This document shows, one piece after another, positions 53,091-61,566 of a stretch of DNA of 64,000 nucleotides. Position 1 is the stretch's first letter, and each line of letters begins with the position of its first letter. The DNA is from Jonesia quinghaiensis DSM 15701 (GTDB lineage: Bacteria; Actinomycetota; Actinomycetes; Actinomycetales; Cellulomonadaceae). The position numbers were made by a program, and so were the translations under genes. The notes beneath the pieces were generated by a model. It saw nothing but the letters and a program-made list of their open reading frames with translations. It searched no databases and was not told the origin of the DNA. The stretch lies in the NCBI RefSeq assembly GCF_000423205.1, contig NZ_AUHN01000004.1, positions 496,001 through 560,000 on the forward strand. The letters are read 5' to 3'.

Positions 53091-54500
53091 TTAATTCTCA
53101 TTCAGGGTGTCGGAGATCCCCATTGTTGTCGCAGTTTGCACAGCATGCGGAATCGTCGCAGCAAGCCCAGTCCCAGCAACCCAAGAACCAGTGAGCCCAA
53201 CCCCGGCCGCTGCAGCAGCAGCCACGGCGTCACCCACGACCTCGCGCATCGTGGGTGTCACCGGGGCCAACGCATCAGGCCACCGCACCACAGCGCTGGC
53301 CACAACACGGGCATCACGCATCCCATACAACCCACCCAACTCACGGGTCGCCGCGTCAACAAAAACAGAGTCGTCATCAGGCAAAACATCACCATGACGC
53401 CCGAAACTCAGCCGCAACACGTGATGGCCAGGACCAAACACCCGCTCCACCTCATCGGCCACCCACTGCCACTTCGCATTAGCGTGCGTAGATGCCTTCG
53501 CCTCACACTCAGCCGCAGGCGACACCAACACCCCAGTTCCACGCGGGAAACGCGCCAACTCATCAGAGCGCACCACCAGAGTCACCAACGCGATATCCGT
53601 CCCTCGCGTCACCGTCGTCGCCCGATCACCAGCATCGAGAATCCCAGCAGACCCCAACAAAGCCAACGCAGGCCGGGCAGGCAACGCAACAATGAGGCGC
53701 TCCGTGTCACTGAGCTCCACCCCCGACGCGCCACGCACCACCCAACGGCCATCACGCTGAGTCACCGATTCCACTGCTTCACCCAACAAAACAGCGCCAC
53801 CAGCAGCAGAAATACGCTGCTGCAACATGGTGGGAAGAGTGTGTAACCCGCCCACAATCCCGTGCACCGCCCGCCCGGCAGGTGCAGCGGAACGGATGCG
53901 CTTGACCACACCAGCCAACGTGCCTTCCTCTGCGAAAAAAGTCCGGAACGACGGGTGAATCGCAGAGACATCCAGCAGATTGGGGGAGGTCGAATGCACC
54001 CCGCCAACGATCGCCGCAACGAGGCGGTCAGCAACCGCAGACCCCATCCGGGACCGCACAAACGCATCAAGGTTAGACAAGTCCCCAACCCGAGCAGGTA
54101 GAAGACGATCCATCCACGCACGAACCGCACCAACAAACCCCAAAGCGCGCAACGCATCGGGCGCAAAAGGATCCACCGGGATCCCCAACACGCCTGCAGA
54201 AGGAAGGGGGAAAGCCCGTAAATTCGCGGGAACACACCACCCGGTGCGGTCCTGCGGGGCAGTGACAGCCAACCCCAAATCCTCCACAAGTTCACCAACA
54301 GCCGGGGCCCGGGTCGCGAAGGACTCAGCGCCTGCATCAAGGAGGAGATCCCCATGGGGGCCGGTCATCCGCAACGGCGCGAGGAACCCTCCCACCTGCG
54401 TAGACGCATCAATGACGGTGACGTTGTGGCCTGTTGTTGCCAACTGGTGCGCTGCGGTAAGCCCTGCGATACCTGCGCCTAAAACGGCAACGGTGCTCAT
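53091..54500 (-). CDS. hemY: Coproporphyrinogen III oxidase / protoporphyrinogen oxidase, HemY type
   Basis: A 469-aa FAD enzyme. The dinucleotide fold VAVLGAGIAGLTAAHQL is at residues 4-20, followed by DASTQVGGFL; the C-terminal FAD motif is LTGSWVAGTGLAATIPHAV. In Gram-positive bacteria this enzyme (CgoX) makes coproporphyrin III in the coproporphyrin-dependent route, which then needs ferrochelatase and HemQ; neither is in this window. It overlaps hemE by ATGA. Its stop abuts an iron box. Confidence 0.93.
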   Translation of the reverse strand: MSTVAVLGAGIAGLTAAHQLATTGHNVTVIDASTQVGGFLAPLRMTGPHGDLLLDAGAESFATRAPAVGELVEDLGLAVTAPQDRTGWCVPANLRAFPLPSAGVLGIPVDPFAPDALRALGFVGAVRAWMDRLLPARVGDLSNLDAFVRSRMGSAVADRLVAAIVGGVHSTSPNLLDVSAIHPSFRTFFAEEGTLAGVVKRIRSAAPAGRAVHGIVGGLHTLPTMLQQRISAAGGAVLLGEAVESVTQRDGRWVVRGASGVELSDTERLIVALPARPALALLGSAGILDAGDRATTVTRGTDIALVTLVVRSDELARFPRGTGVLVSPAAECEAKASTHANAKWQWVADEVERVFGPGHHVLRLSFGRHGDVLPDDDSVFVDAATRELGGLYGMRDARVVASAVVRWPDALAPVTPTMREVVGDAVAAAAAAGVGLTGSWVAGTGLAATIPHAVQTATTMGISDTLNEN

Positions 54501-55558
54501 AGTGAGTGCACCAATTCAACGATGCGCGTCAACACAGTGGGGTCCGTGGTGGGAGGAACGCCGTGTCCAAGGTTCACCACATGTCCAGGTGCATGGCGTC
54601 CACGGTTCACCACATCTCGAACGTGGGCCTCTAGCACCTCCCACGGTGCGCCAAGGTATGCGGGGTCAATGTTCCCCTGAAGTGGCGTCGTTCCGCCCAA
54701 TATGGTGTTCGCCTCGTCGAGCGGAGTGCGGTAATCCACCCCGATCACCGTGGCACCAACCTCGCGCATTTCCGGCAAAAGGTGACCCGTGTTGGTACCA
54801 AAATGCACGCACGGAACGTCTAGATCCATGACGTGCGACAGTGCCGCCGCCGACGCAGGGGCAACATGCTTGACATACACGTCACGGCTGAGGGACCCGG
54901 CCCACGAATCAAACAGTTGCGTTGCGCTAGCCCCAGCGAGAACCTGCGCCCGCAAGAATTGGCCTGTGACCTGTGCAGACCACGTCATCAGGCGGGCCCA
55001 CAAGTCAGGGCGGGCAACCATCAGTTGCCGGGCTGCGAGGTGATCACGAGAGGGGCGACCCTCCACCATGTAGGCAGCCAACGTAAAGGGGGCACCGGCA
55101 AAACCGATGAGCGGGCGGGCACCAAGCTCGCTAGTGATCAGCCCAATCGCTTCACGGATAGGGGCCATGGCCTCATCTGTGAGAGTGAGGCGTTCGAGTG
55201 CGGTGACGTCCTCGTCAGTGCGCACTGCGTGGCCTAGAACAGGGCCTACACCTGGGGCGATATCAACGTCTACCCCGGCAAGGCGCAACGGAATGACGAT
55301 GTCCGAGAAGAAAATCGCGGCATCAACGTCGTGGCGGCGAACAGGTTGCAGAGTGATCTCAGCTGCTAGGTCAGGGCGCAGGCACGAATCCAACATGCCG
55401 ATGCCTTGGCGTACTTCAATGTACTCCGGGAGGGATCTGCCAGCCTGACGCATAAACCACACAGGAATTCGATCGTGAGGCAAACCACGAAAAGCACTTA
55501 TCAGTGCACTCGAATTGGTGCCAGCAGAAATGAGAGGATGGGATTCAGGCAGGGTCAT
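54497..55558 (-). CDS. hemE: Uroporphyrinogen decarboxylase
   Basis: A 353-aa enzyme converting uroporphyrinogen III to coproporphyrinogen III. The signature PVWFMRQAGRSLPEY is near residue 32, and the second motif LIGFAGAPFTLAAYMVEG near 145. The ATG at 55558 (MTLPESH) is chosen; the frame extends upstream into the hemA promoter. It heads hemE-hemY and is divergent from hemA with 47 bases between starts. Confidence 0.97.
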   Translation of the reverse strand: MTLPESHPLISAGTNSSALISAFRGLPHDRIPVWFMRQAGRSLPEYIEVRQGIGMLDSCLRPDLAAEITLQPVRRHDVDAAIFFSDIVIPLRLAGVDVDIAPGVGPVLGHAVRTDEDVTALERLTLTDEAMAPIREAIGLITSELGARPLIGFAGAPFTLAAYMVEGRPSRDHLAARQLMVARPDLWARLMTWSAQVTGQFLRAQVLAGASATQLFDSWAGSLSRDVYVKHVAPASAAALSHVMDLDVPCVHFGTNTGHLLPEMREVGATVIGVDYRTPLDEANTILGGTTPLQGNIDPAYLGAPWEVLEAHVRDVVNRGRHAPGHVVNLGHGVPPTTDPTVLTRIVELVHSL

Positions 55559-55605
55559 AAGACGATTCTGCCTTCCCGCGCAATAAATGGTTAAATCGAA
55601 TCGCT

Positions 55606-57003
55606 GTGGTTTTCGTATCAATGACTGCAAGCCACCACGAGCTCGACCTTGAGGCGCTTGAACAACTCTCGCAAGGAGCGCACTCAGCCGGTCGTGACAT
55701 CGTGGCCGCTTGCCCAGGGGTCACCGGTGCCGTTGTTATCGCAACGTGCAACCGGTTTGAGGTGTACCTCGACACAGACGATGCTTTAGCTGCCCGCACA
55801 GAGCGCGCAGACATCCGCGTGGACGGCGGTTTACAACACGCCACCACCGAAATCATCAAACTCATTTCGCGCCAGTCCGGTGTTGACGCCGTGCAAGCGA
55901 GCAGCGCCTTCACGGTGCGCCGATCAACCGAAGCGATCCGGCACCTTTTTGATGTTGCAGCCGGGTTGGATTCCATGGTGGTTGGTGAACGCGAAATCGC
56001 TGGTCAGGTGCGCCGCGCCCTCGACACCGCGCACGCGGAGAACACCACAAACCCGCGCTTGGAACGGTTGTTCCAACGGGCGCTACACACCTCCAAAGCG
56101 GTAGCGAACAACACAGAACTATCCGCAAATGGCCGGTCCATTGTGTCGGTCGCACTTGACCTTGCTGAACCTTCACTGCCGCAGTGGCAGCGTGCCGCAG
56201 CACTCGTGGTGGGCACTGGGGCTTATGCGGGTGCCACGGTCGCAGCGTTGCGATCACGTGGAGTCACCGACATTGCCGTGTATTCACCATCGGGGCGAGC
56301 TGAAGTATTTGCGGCCACCCACCCAGTCACCCCGGTCACAGACCTGCTGAAAGCGGTCAGTGAAGCGGACATCGTGCTGTGCTGTTCCGGTATTGGTGGG
56401 CACCGCAACCCTGCCACCGCGTCCATGTCGTCTGTGGAGTTTGTCCTCGAGCAGGCCGCCGTGGCGGCTGCACGCGAAGACCTCGCTGATCGGGCTGGCG
56501 ACCCAGAGGGGGACGAGTTTCCCCTGGTTATTGTTGACCTGGCGTTGCACCGTGACGTTGACCCTCATGTTGCGGACCTTGATTCTGTCCTCCTGATGGA
56601 TCTGTCAACAATTCGCGCCAATGCACCATCAGTAGCCCAAGCAGCCGTGGACGCCGCGCAGCGCATCATCGCCCAAGCCACAGAAGAACACTTGTGCACT
56701 GAACGCGTGCGCACCGCCGATTCTGTGATTGTGCGCCTCGTTGACCAGGTAGAACAGGCCAGAACCCAACGCATCGCCCACGAACTCACCACCGTTCCCC
56801 GTGATGATGCCTCTCAACGTGACCGCATTACCCGCCGCGTTCACGCACACGCAGGCACCTTGCTGCACCACCTCATTAACGATGTGCGTACTCGGCTCAA
56901 CGCCGGAACCCCGGTAGACAAACTCCTCGATGAAGTGGCAGTGGCCGCCGCAATCGACGAAATCCTTGGCGTGTACGTCACCCAAGAGCGACGCGCCTCA
57001 TAA
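55606..57003 (+). CDS. hemA: Glutamyl-tRNA reductase
   Basis: A 465-aa NADPH enzyme that commits glutamyl-tRNA to haem synthesis. The catalytic Cys is in VVIATCNRFEVY (about residue 49), the NADPH domain shows VVGTGAYAGATVAAL, and VVGEREIAGQVRRALD is typical. The GTG at 55606 fits the usual first beta strand (VFVSMTASH) and may be leaderless: a TTAAAT hexamer lies about 15 bases upstream. Known HemA proteins are controlled by haem-dependent turnover; not visible here. Confidence 0.96.
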   Translation: MVFVSMTASHHELDLEALEQLSQGAHSAGRDIVAACPGVTGAVVIATCNRFEVYLDTDDALAARTERADIRVDGGLQHATTEIIKLISRQSGVDAVQASSAFTVRRSTEAIRHLFDVAAGLDSMVVGEREIAGQVRRALDTAHAENTTNPRLERLFQRALHTSKAVANNTELSANGRSIVSVALDLAEPSLPQWQRAAALVVGTGAYAGATVAALRSRGVTDIAVYSPSGRAEVFAATHPVTPVTDLLKAVSEADIVLCCSGIGGHRNPATASMSSVEFVLEQAAVAAAREDLADRAGDPEGDEFPLVIVDLALHRDVDPHVADLDSVLLMDLSTIRANAPSVAQAAVDAAQRIIAQATEEHLCTERVRTADSVIVRLVDQVEQARTQRIAHELTTVPRDDASQRDRITRRVHAHAGTLLHHLINDVRTRLNAGTPVDKLLDEVAVAAAIDEILGVYVTQERRAS

Positions 57004-57049
57004 CGTAGCGCCTCGTAACGACGCAGGGCTTCAGCACGGCTGCGGTGTG

Positions 57050-57454
57050 TCAGGGCGATCTGGGTGGGGCATCGTCAAGAATGTCCTGCACGCTATCCAT
57101 GACCGCCTGCACGGAAGTTCCTTGACGCTGCGCCAGATAACGCACCGCACCTACCAAACTGGCGAGGTCCGTTACCGCCACTTCTTGTTGAACAGGTTGC
57201 TGAGCCGCGGGAATGTGCATGGAAACCCTGGTTCCTCCGCCACGGCGAGTGGTCACTAACCCAGCATTTTCGAGTTCCTTGTAGGCGCGCGCCACTGTTC
57301 CGGGGGCGATACCAAGATCTCTGGCGACCTGCCGAACCGGAGCCAACCGGGCATCTGGGGGGAGGGCCCCGGTGGCGATGTGTGTCGCGAGCTGTGCGCG
57401 AATCTGCTCGTAAGGAGGCAGCGGAGTGGAGGGGTCAAGGTGTAGGTCAGCCAC
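57050..57454 (-). CDS. YtrA-type GntR family regulator
   Basis: A 134-aa regulator with an N-terminal GntR winged helix (PPYEQIRAQLATHIATGALPPDARLAPVRQVARDLGIAPGTVARAYKEL...GGGTRV) and a short helical tail, the YtrA subfamily that controls ABC or membrane-protein genes in the same operon. The GTG at 57454 is best spaced from aaagga; ATG at 57460 is an alternative. The gene overlaps its upstream partner. Candidate operators lie at 58331-58389. Confidence 0.9.
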   Translation of the reverse strand: MADLHLDPSTPLPPYEQIRAQLATHIATGALPPDARLAPVRQVARDLGIAPGTVARAYKELENAGLVTTRRGGGTRVSMHIPAAQQPVQQEVAVTDLASLVGAVRYLAQRQGTSVQAVMDSVQDILDDAPPRSP

Positions 57455-58322
57455 GTGCATCCTTTGAGGGTAAAGCCGCAGGCTGGCCACTGTGCACAGG
57501 GCGTAGCGTGGTGATACTCCACCCGAGCAGCACGAGGGTCGCGGCAGCCGAGGCGAGGAATGCCCAGCCGGTGATGCGCAGACCAAGGGACGAGTCGCAG
57601 TCAGTCATTTGTGTTAGCGCCATTGCTGCGAGTGCTGACACACCAACAGTCGTGATGCCGATGCTCGCAAGCAGTGTCACAACAATCAGGGTGGCGGATC
57701 GGTGGCGTAGGGCGTTGTCTGCGCCGGGTTGTGTGGTGAACCCGCGAGCTCGCCGGGTGACAACAGCAAGCGCAAGGGCAGCGCAGACGACAGCGAGGAT
57801 AAGTCCGATGAGGGCTGGCCCGGTGTAATACCAGCCCGGGTAGGGGCTACGGGTACTGCTGAGGGGGCCGCAGGTTTCGGTGAGTGCTCGCCCTGCTCTT
57901 CCCATGTCGTCTGCTGTGGCGGTGAGGGTGGTGAACGTGCCGGTTGCGAGGGCGATGACTGCCATGATGAGGGTTACCCAGGTGAGGGCAGGTGGCAAAA
58001 AGCCGCGCATGTTTCGGGGTGTGGAGCTTGCGGTGCGGGTGGTGGGGGTTGGCCGGATGACAGATTCTCCCAGGGCGATGCCCAGCATGATGAATGCGCC
58101 AATGGTTCCGGGTATAGCGAAGAGGCCTGCACCGAGTGGCAGGGTGTTCATGATGAGGACGGCGGCGGCGATTCCGGCGAGGGCTGTGGCGACCCGTACG
58201 GCAAGAACTGCCCGCCACTGGGTGGTGACGGTGATGCGCGCGTTGTTGTTTGAGGGGCGCAGTGCGTACGCCAGGGTACACGGGATGACCACAAAGGCGA
58301 TGAGTGCGATGAGGGGGGCCAT
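57447..58322 (-). CDS. Multi-pass membrane protein (DUF1648-like), co-transcribed with GntR
   Basis: A 291-aa protein with about seven helices and an extracellular loop holding two Cys (about residues 150-175: ALTETCGPLSSTRSPYPGWY). The start pattern MAPLIALIAFVVIPCTLAYALRPSNNNARITV resembles DUF1648-type proteins seen next to YtrA regulators; the assignment is tentative. The ATG at 58322 is preceded by aagaagg. It overlaps the GntR gene, so both form one operon. Confidence 0.75.
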   Translation of the reverse strand: MAPLIALIAFVVIPCTLAYALRPSNNNARITVTTQWRAVLAVRVATALAGIAAAVLIMNTLPLGAGLFAIPGTIGAFIMLGIALGESVIRPTPTTRTASSTPRNMRGFLPPALTWVTLIMAVIALATGTFTTLTATADDMGRAGRALTETCGPLSSTRSPYPGWYYTGPALIGLILAVVCAALALAVVTRRARGFTTQPGADNALRHRSATLIVVTLLASIGITTVGVSALAAMALTQMTDCDSSLGLRITGWAFLASAAATLVLLGWSITTLRPVHSGQPAALPSKDARG

Positions 58323-58330
58323 GAAACCTT

Positions 58331-58389
58331 CTTGTATCAGGTGGTTGGTACAAGAAGAGTGACACCTTCTCAGTTTTGTGTCAATACAA
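58331..58389. promoter_or_regulatory. Candidate GntR operators
   Basis: Two related dyads in the promoter: CTTGTA/TACAAG (58331-58336, 58349-58354) and TTGT/ACAA (58376-58379, 58386-58389). The shared CTTGTA half site and their place just before the operon fit autoregulation. Confidence 0.55.
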
Positions 58390-58467
58390 GATGGCAATCG
58401 GTGTGAACGATGGGTGGAAATACCTCTTTCATCCTGACGGCATTGCGGTGTGTGTCAGAATGGCTTG

Positions 58468-59415
58468 GTGACCACCTCGCCCCTCGCACCAGCGGATCGA
58501 CCGCGCCCCCGCCGCAAAATACCCCGCGGATGGATCCCGGACCAACACGGCGCCTGGGCGATGCTCACCATCCCGCTGGTCCTCGGCATCGTGCTCGGTC
58601 ACCCAACAGTCGTGCACATCCCGCTCATCCTTGCTTGGTACGCAGGGTACTTCGCGTTCTACGCAACAGGGGTGTGGCTCAAATCAGGCCGAAAATCCCG
58701 CTACTTCCCACCGGTACGCGCGTATGCGATTGCCGCGGCTGTTCCCGTAGCGGCGCTGCTCATCATGAACCCCTATGTCGCAATCTGGGCAGCACCTTAT
58801 GCACCGTTACTTGCTGTGAGTTTGTACTGCTCACACCGCCGCGCAGACCGCTCACTCCTCAACGACACGGTGACAGTTGTCGCTGCCACCTTGATGCTTC
58901 CCCTGGCGTGGTCGCTAGGCCAACTACCAGCCGACCTCGTCTGGCAAAACTTCTCAGCTGACGTTGCAAATGAGATCGCTGAACTAAATCGTGGCGGCGC
59001 GGCAACGTTGTCACTGCTGTCAACAAGCGGGTTTTCTCCCTACCCAGCTCTTTCTCCCCTCGCGACCTTGCCTGCCCTAGGGTTCGTGGTGTGGCAGGCA
59101 ACAGCGCTGCTGGGAGTGTACTTTTTAGGCACCGTGTTCTACGTCAAAACGATGATCCGTGAGCGTGGTTCGCGGGCCTACTATGCGGCCTCCGTGGGTT
59201 ACCACGTGGCGGCAATTTTTGTGCCGTTTGTTTTGGCATCTGGTGCGCGAGGCGCTTTGCATGACGGCGGTGCCGCAGTGTTTGCTGCCTTTTTCACGAT
59301 GCTCGCTGCTCGTGCTGTGCTGATGCCGCAGGTGGGTGGCACGCCGCGCCAAGTGGGGGTGGGGGAGTTGGTGGCATCGGGTGTGTTGATGCTGTTGGTT
59401 CTTATGGCGTTTTGA
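58468..59415 (+). CDS. YwiC-like membrane protein
   Basis: A 315-aa protein with eight to nine helices. The N-terminal stretch KIPRGWIPDQHGAWAMLTIPLVLG, with the conserved QHGAW, is diagnostic for the YwiC-like family (UbiA-resembling fold, no known reaction). The GTG at 58468 is the likely start; no Shine-Dalgarno is evident. It converges on the SDR gene with 14 bases of overlap. Confidence 0.88.
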   Translation: MTTSPLAPADRPRPRRKIPRGWIPDQHGAWAMLTIPLVLGIVLGHPTVVHIPLILAWYAGYFAFYATGVWLKSGRKSRYFPPVRAYAIAAAVPVAALLIMNPYVAIWAAPYAPLLAVSLYCSHRRADRSLLNDTVTVVAATLMLPLAWSLGQLPADLVWQNFSADVANEIAELNRGGAATLSLLSTSGFSPYPALSPLATLPALGFVVWQATALLGVYFLGTVFYVKTMIRERGSRAYYAASVGYHVAAIFVPFVLASGARGALHDGGAAVFAAFFTMLAARAVLMPQVGGTPRQVGVGELVASGVLMLLVLMAF

Positions 59416-60229
59416 CGAGGGCTTCGGATTTTTCCCACAGGCTGCGCGCTAGTTCGGGGTTGAGCGAGTCGGGGTTGATGTTCTGGGCGATTTTTCGTTC
59501 TTCGTAGTAGGCGCCGGGGGTGAATGTGTCCTCAGGGGTGCCTTGCGCGAGCCATACGAGTTGGTCGGCGCCTTGTTCTGGGGTGATGGTGAAGAACCGT
59601 TTGAACCAGCCGTGGTAGATGTGCCGCATGAGGTGTGTGGTGTCGGCGGCGAATTGGGTGGCGACGATCCCTGGGTGGAACGCCACGGCGTTGATTCCTT
59701 GGTTGCCGTATCTGCGTTGCAGTTCGCTGGTGAATAGGATGTTTTCGAGTTTCCCGTTGCCGTATGCCGTGTGTGGGGCGTAGTTTTTGGCGTTTTGGAG
59801 GTCCTCAATGTCGAACTTGCCAAAAACGCGTGCGGCCCTGCTGGCTGTTTGGATGACGGTTGCTTTGCTAGCGGTCAGGGTGGGCAGGAGCAGGGTGGTG
59901 AGGAGGAATGGCGCGAGGTGGTTGACCTGGAACGTGAGTTCATTGCCATCACTTGTGATGGTGCGGTCACCCATGATCCCGCCCGCGTTGTTTGCTAGCA
60001 CATCAATGGTGGGGTAGGCCTGGCTGAGTTCTTGGGCGAGGGTGCGCACTTGGGTGAGGTCTGAGAAGTCAGCAATGTAGTGTGCTGCGCCCAGTTCGTT
60101 GGCTATCGCGGTGGTTTTGGCGGGGGAGCGCCCAACAATAACGATGCGGTGCCCAGCTGCGTGGAGTTGGCGGGCGGCTGCAGCACCTACACCATCGCTG
60201 GCTCCGGTGATCACGATTGTTTTGCTCAT
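59402..60229 (-). CDS. Short-chain dehydrogenase/reductase
   Basis: A 275-aa NAD(P)-dependent oxidoreductase. The cofactor loop is TGASDGVG (residues 8-15), followed by ANNAGG, the catalytic Ser region QTASRAARVFG and the YGNGK Tyr/Lys pair. The form with ARVFGKFDIEDLQ resembles retinol-dehydrogenase-like SDRs. aaggga precedes the ATG at 60229, so the longer frame is rejected. It is divergent from the DUF2975-like/HTH pair with CGATA repeats between them. Confidence 0.93.
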   Translation of the reverse strand: MSKTIVITGASDGVGAAAARQLHAAGHRIVIVGRSPAKTTAIANELGAAHYIADFSDLTQVRTLAQELSQAYPTIDVLANNAGGIMGDRTITSDGNELTFQVNHLAPFLLTTLLLPTLTASKATVIQTASRAARVFGKFDIEDLQNAKNYAPHTAYGNGKLENILFTSELQRRYGNQGINAVAFHPGIVATQFAADTTHLMRHIYHGWFKRFFTITPEQGADQLVWLAQGTPEDTFTPGAYYEERKIAQNINPDSLNPELARSLWEKSEALVKTP

Positions 60230-60368
60230 GGGTGCGTCCCTTGTTTTGGTGTGTTGGCGGGCTTCTGGGGTGGTGACGTTGCGCTTTGGTTTGCGGGTTG
60301 CTTGGCGCGAGCCTACGTGAGGAGTCAGAGGAAAGCCTGTGAGTGGTGCTGACACTTGCGGAGCGCAT

Positions 60369-60412
60369 CGATAATCGATAATATCGAAAAACGATAACAA
60401 CGATATTCGATA
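60369..60412. promoter_or_regulatory. CGATA repeat operator region
   Basis: Five CGATA words (60369, 60376, 60392, 60401, 60408) and one TATCG; CGATAATATCG (60376-60386) is an 11-bp perfect dyad. They lie between the divergent SDR and DUF2975-like/HTH genes. Confidence 0.65.
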
Positions 60413-60442
60413 TGCCTTGTGGCTCATTTTGGAGGAACCGTC

Positions 60443-61078
60443 ATGTCATCACCGCAAAAACCCGCCAAGGCGCGGAAAAATGCGATAGGCCTCGACCGGG
60501 CCGACCAAGTCGGTGGCTGGTTTGTCGCCATGATCATCGCCCTCGCACTCATCGTCATTGCGGTGCTTGTTGGTCAGCGCATCAGCGACGTTGTCACCAA
60601 TGAAAACGTCCCTGTGTCAGTAGAACTCTGGGGCCCAGAGGTGACCCTCGACCTTGATGACAGTGAAACGCTCGTTCCCGCCGCAGTTGATACCGCGACC
60701 TTCACCGTCCCGCACCTCACCAGCGGCGCACAAACCGCGATTATCACCCAAACAGTGCTCAGCGCGCTGGTCGTGTTGACCCTGCTGAGCTGTGTGGGAC
60801 TGTTCATTGTCAACCTGGTGCGTGGGCGGGCCTTCGTGAAAACTAACGTTGCCCTCATGTGGGTGACGAGCGGGGCGCTACTTGTTGGGTGGATCTCTGA
60901 GCATTCAACAGGGCTATGGGTCACCCAGCAAACATTCAATTCTTTGGGCATCAACCCCTTGCAAACGAGCACCACACTGAACTTCATGCCCGCACTGGCC
61001 TCCTTTGTGGTGGCGCTCCTTGCTGCGGCCATGTCTCACGGGCGTAAGCTCCAAAACGATGTGGACGGGCTCGTCTAA
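60443..61078 (+). CDS. DUF2975-like membrane protein
   Basis: A 211-aa protein with four predicted helices (about residues 28-48, 110-132, 143-160, 182-200) and an extracellular loop (50-100). It is one base-overlapped by a small HTH gene, a pairing known for DUF2975 proteins with YozG-type regulators. The ATG at 60443 has ggaggaacc upstream. Function unknown. Confidence 0.75.
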   Translation: MSSPQKPAKARKNAIGLDRADQVGGWFVAMIIALALIVIAVLVGQRISDVVTNENVPVSVELWGPEVTLDLDDSETLVPAAVDTATFTVPHLTSGAQTAIITQTVLSALVVLTLLSCVGLFIVNLVRGRAFVKTNVALMWVTSGALLVGWISEHSTGLWVTQQTFNSLGINPLQTSTTLNFMPALASFVVALLAAAMSHGRKLQNDVDGLV

Positions 61079-61335
61079 TGCCGCAGAACACCACCGATGA
61101 AAACACCGAGCCCTACATCATCGAATGCCACCTCGACCGGCTCCTCGCTGAACGCGACATGACCCTGACTCAACTCGCCGAACTGGTGGGCGTGAGCGTG
61201 GTGAACTTGTCCGTGTTGAAAAACAATCGCGCCAAAGCGATCCGATTCTCTACCCTCACCGCGATCTGCGTGGCATTAGGTTGCGATGTTGGTGACGTCC
61301 TCACCGTAGGAACCACCGGCGCAGCAGAAAAGTAG
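61078..61335 (+). CDS. XRE/Cro-type small regulator (YozG-like)
   Basis: An 85-aa protein that is essentially one helix-turn-helix: LDRLLAERDMTLTQLAELVGVSVVNLSVLKNNRAKAIRFSTLTAICVALGCDVGDVL. It is coupled to the membrane gene by TAATG. It probably binds the CGATA repeats at 60369-60412 and so regulates itself and perhaps the SDR gene; that link is inference. Confidence 0.92.
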   Translation: MPQNTTDENTEPYIIECHLDRLLAERDMTLTQLAELVGVSVVNLSVLKNNRAKAIRFSTLTAICVALGCDVGDVLTVGTTGAAEK

Positions 61336-61370
61336 CACGCCCCCGACGCTCCACCCCCTCGTCTTTCCAA

Positions 61371-61428
61371 TCGAAAGTGGGATTGTGCCCACTTTCGAAA
61401 GGGAAAGTGGGCACAATCCCACTTTCGA
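61371..61428. repeat. 58-bp nested perfect palindrome
   Basis: Perfect 26-bp arms (61371-61396 and 61403-61428) with a 6-nt loop. Each arm is itself a dyad: CGAAAGTGGG, six bases, CCCACTTTCG. The word therefore occurs four times in alternating orientation. It follows the HTH gene by 36 bases and precedes the LacI gene. Could be terminator, REP/REPIN-like element or protein site. Confidence 0.92.
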
Positions 61429-61566
61429 TGAGCGGAGGATGAAGGGTGGGGAAGGGGGCACCGGAGTGGGTATGGTGGTTCTGCCCGCACCGACGACCGA
61501 ACACCAACGACCGACACCCCACCCGGATCCCAGCACCCAACGCACCCCGCACTTGAGGAGTAGACC

